A stretch of 5,455 nt of DNA from Nitrososphaerota archaeon. GTDB taxonomy: Archaea > Thermoproteota > Nitrososphaeria_A > Caldarchaeales > Wolframiiraptoraceae. Location: NCBI GenBank assembly GCA_021157985.1, contig JAGGVM010000151.1, positions 1-5,455 on the forward strand, in the 5' to 3' direction. This document shows positions 5,450 to 5,455 of the stretch, piece by piece. Each line of letters starts with the position of its first letter. Position 1 is the stretch's first letter. The notes beneath the pieces are model-generated. The model ran no database searches, was not told the origin of the DNA, and saw only the letters and a program-made list of their open reading frames with translations. Both the position numbers and the translations under genes were made by a program.

Positions 5450-5455
5450 TAATAG

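Noticed and set aside
1..5455. CRISPR array, tRNA gene, insertion sequence or defence system
   Set aside because: No regularly spaced repeats, no cloverleaf-like segments, no transposase or nuclease motifs, and almost all bases are accounted for by five recognised genes.

Overview
The window reads as a stretch of an archaeal chromosome, most likely from a (hyper)thermophilic member of the Thermoproteota or a related deep lineage. The evidence is the archaeal/eukaryotic-style type IA topoisomerase, a transmembrane winged-helix regulator of the archaeal COG2512 type, GGTGAT-like ribosome binding sites, AT-rich TATA-like elements with short or no leaders, heavy use of AGG/AGA for arginine, and frequent GTG/TTG starts. 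I cannot name the genus from sequence alone. No mobile element, tRNA, rRNA or CRISPR array is visible. Nearly all of the window is coding; the longest stretches without a gene are the 78 nt divergent promoter region (4378-4455) and the 67 nt tail (5389-5455).

Minus strand, read from 4377 down to 1: four genes in a row with gaps of only 35, 30 and 25 nt, so probably one transcription unit. They are a 12-helix major facilitator superfamily transporter (3235-4377), a zinc-finger-less type IA DNA topoisomerase (1481-3199), a minimal MscS-like mechanosensitive channel (824-1450), and a bifunctional chorismate mutase/prephenate dehydratase whose C-terminus runs off the left edge (1-798). None of the four has a usable ATG start; they start at GTG or TTG. 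The last gene has a clear ribosome binding site but was easy to overlook because it starts at TTG and is cut by the window edge.

Plus strand: diverging from the transporter is a 310-residue protein (4456-5388) with a signal peptide, a beta-rich extracellular domain with three N-glycosylation sequons, a Ser/Thr/Pro-rich stalk, one membrane helix and a cytoplasmic winged helix-turn-helix. It looks like a one-component membrane-bound transcription regulator. Its divergent position makes the transporter-led operon, or its own promoter, the obvious candidate target. The short tail after it contains a small hairpin and tandem short repeats.

The operon members have no shared textbook pathway (transport, DNA topology, osmotic protection, phenylalanine synthesis). 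I see ordinary archaeal housekeeping and membrane genes with several points worth checking, and nothing that demands a new biological system. The best candidate for something undescribed is the membrane-spanning regulator and the stimulus it senses.
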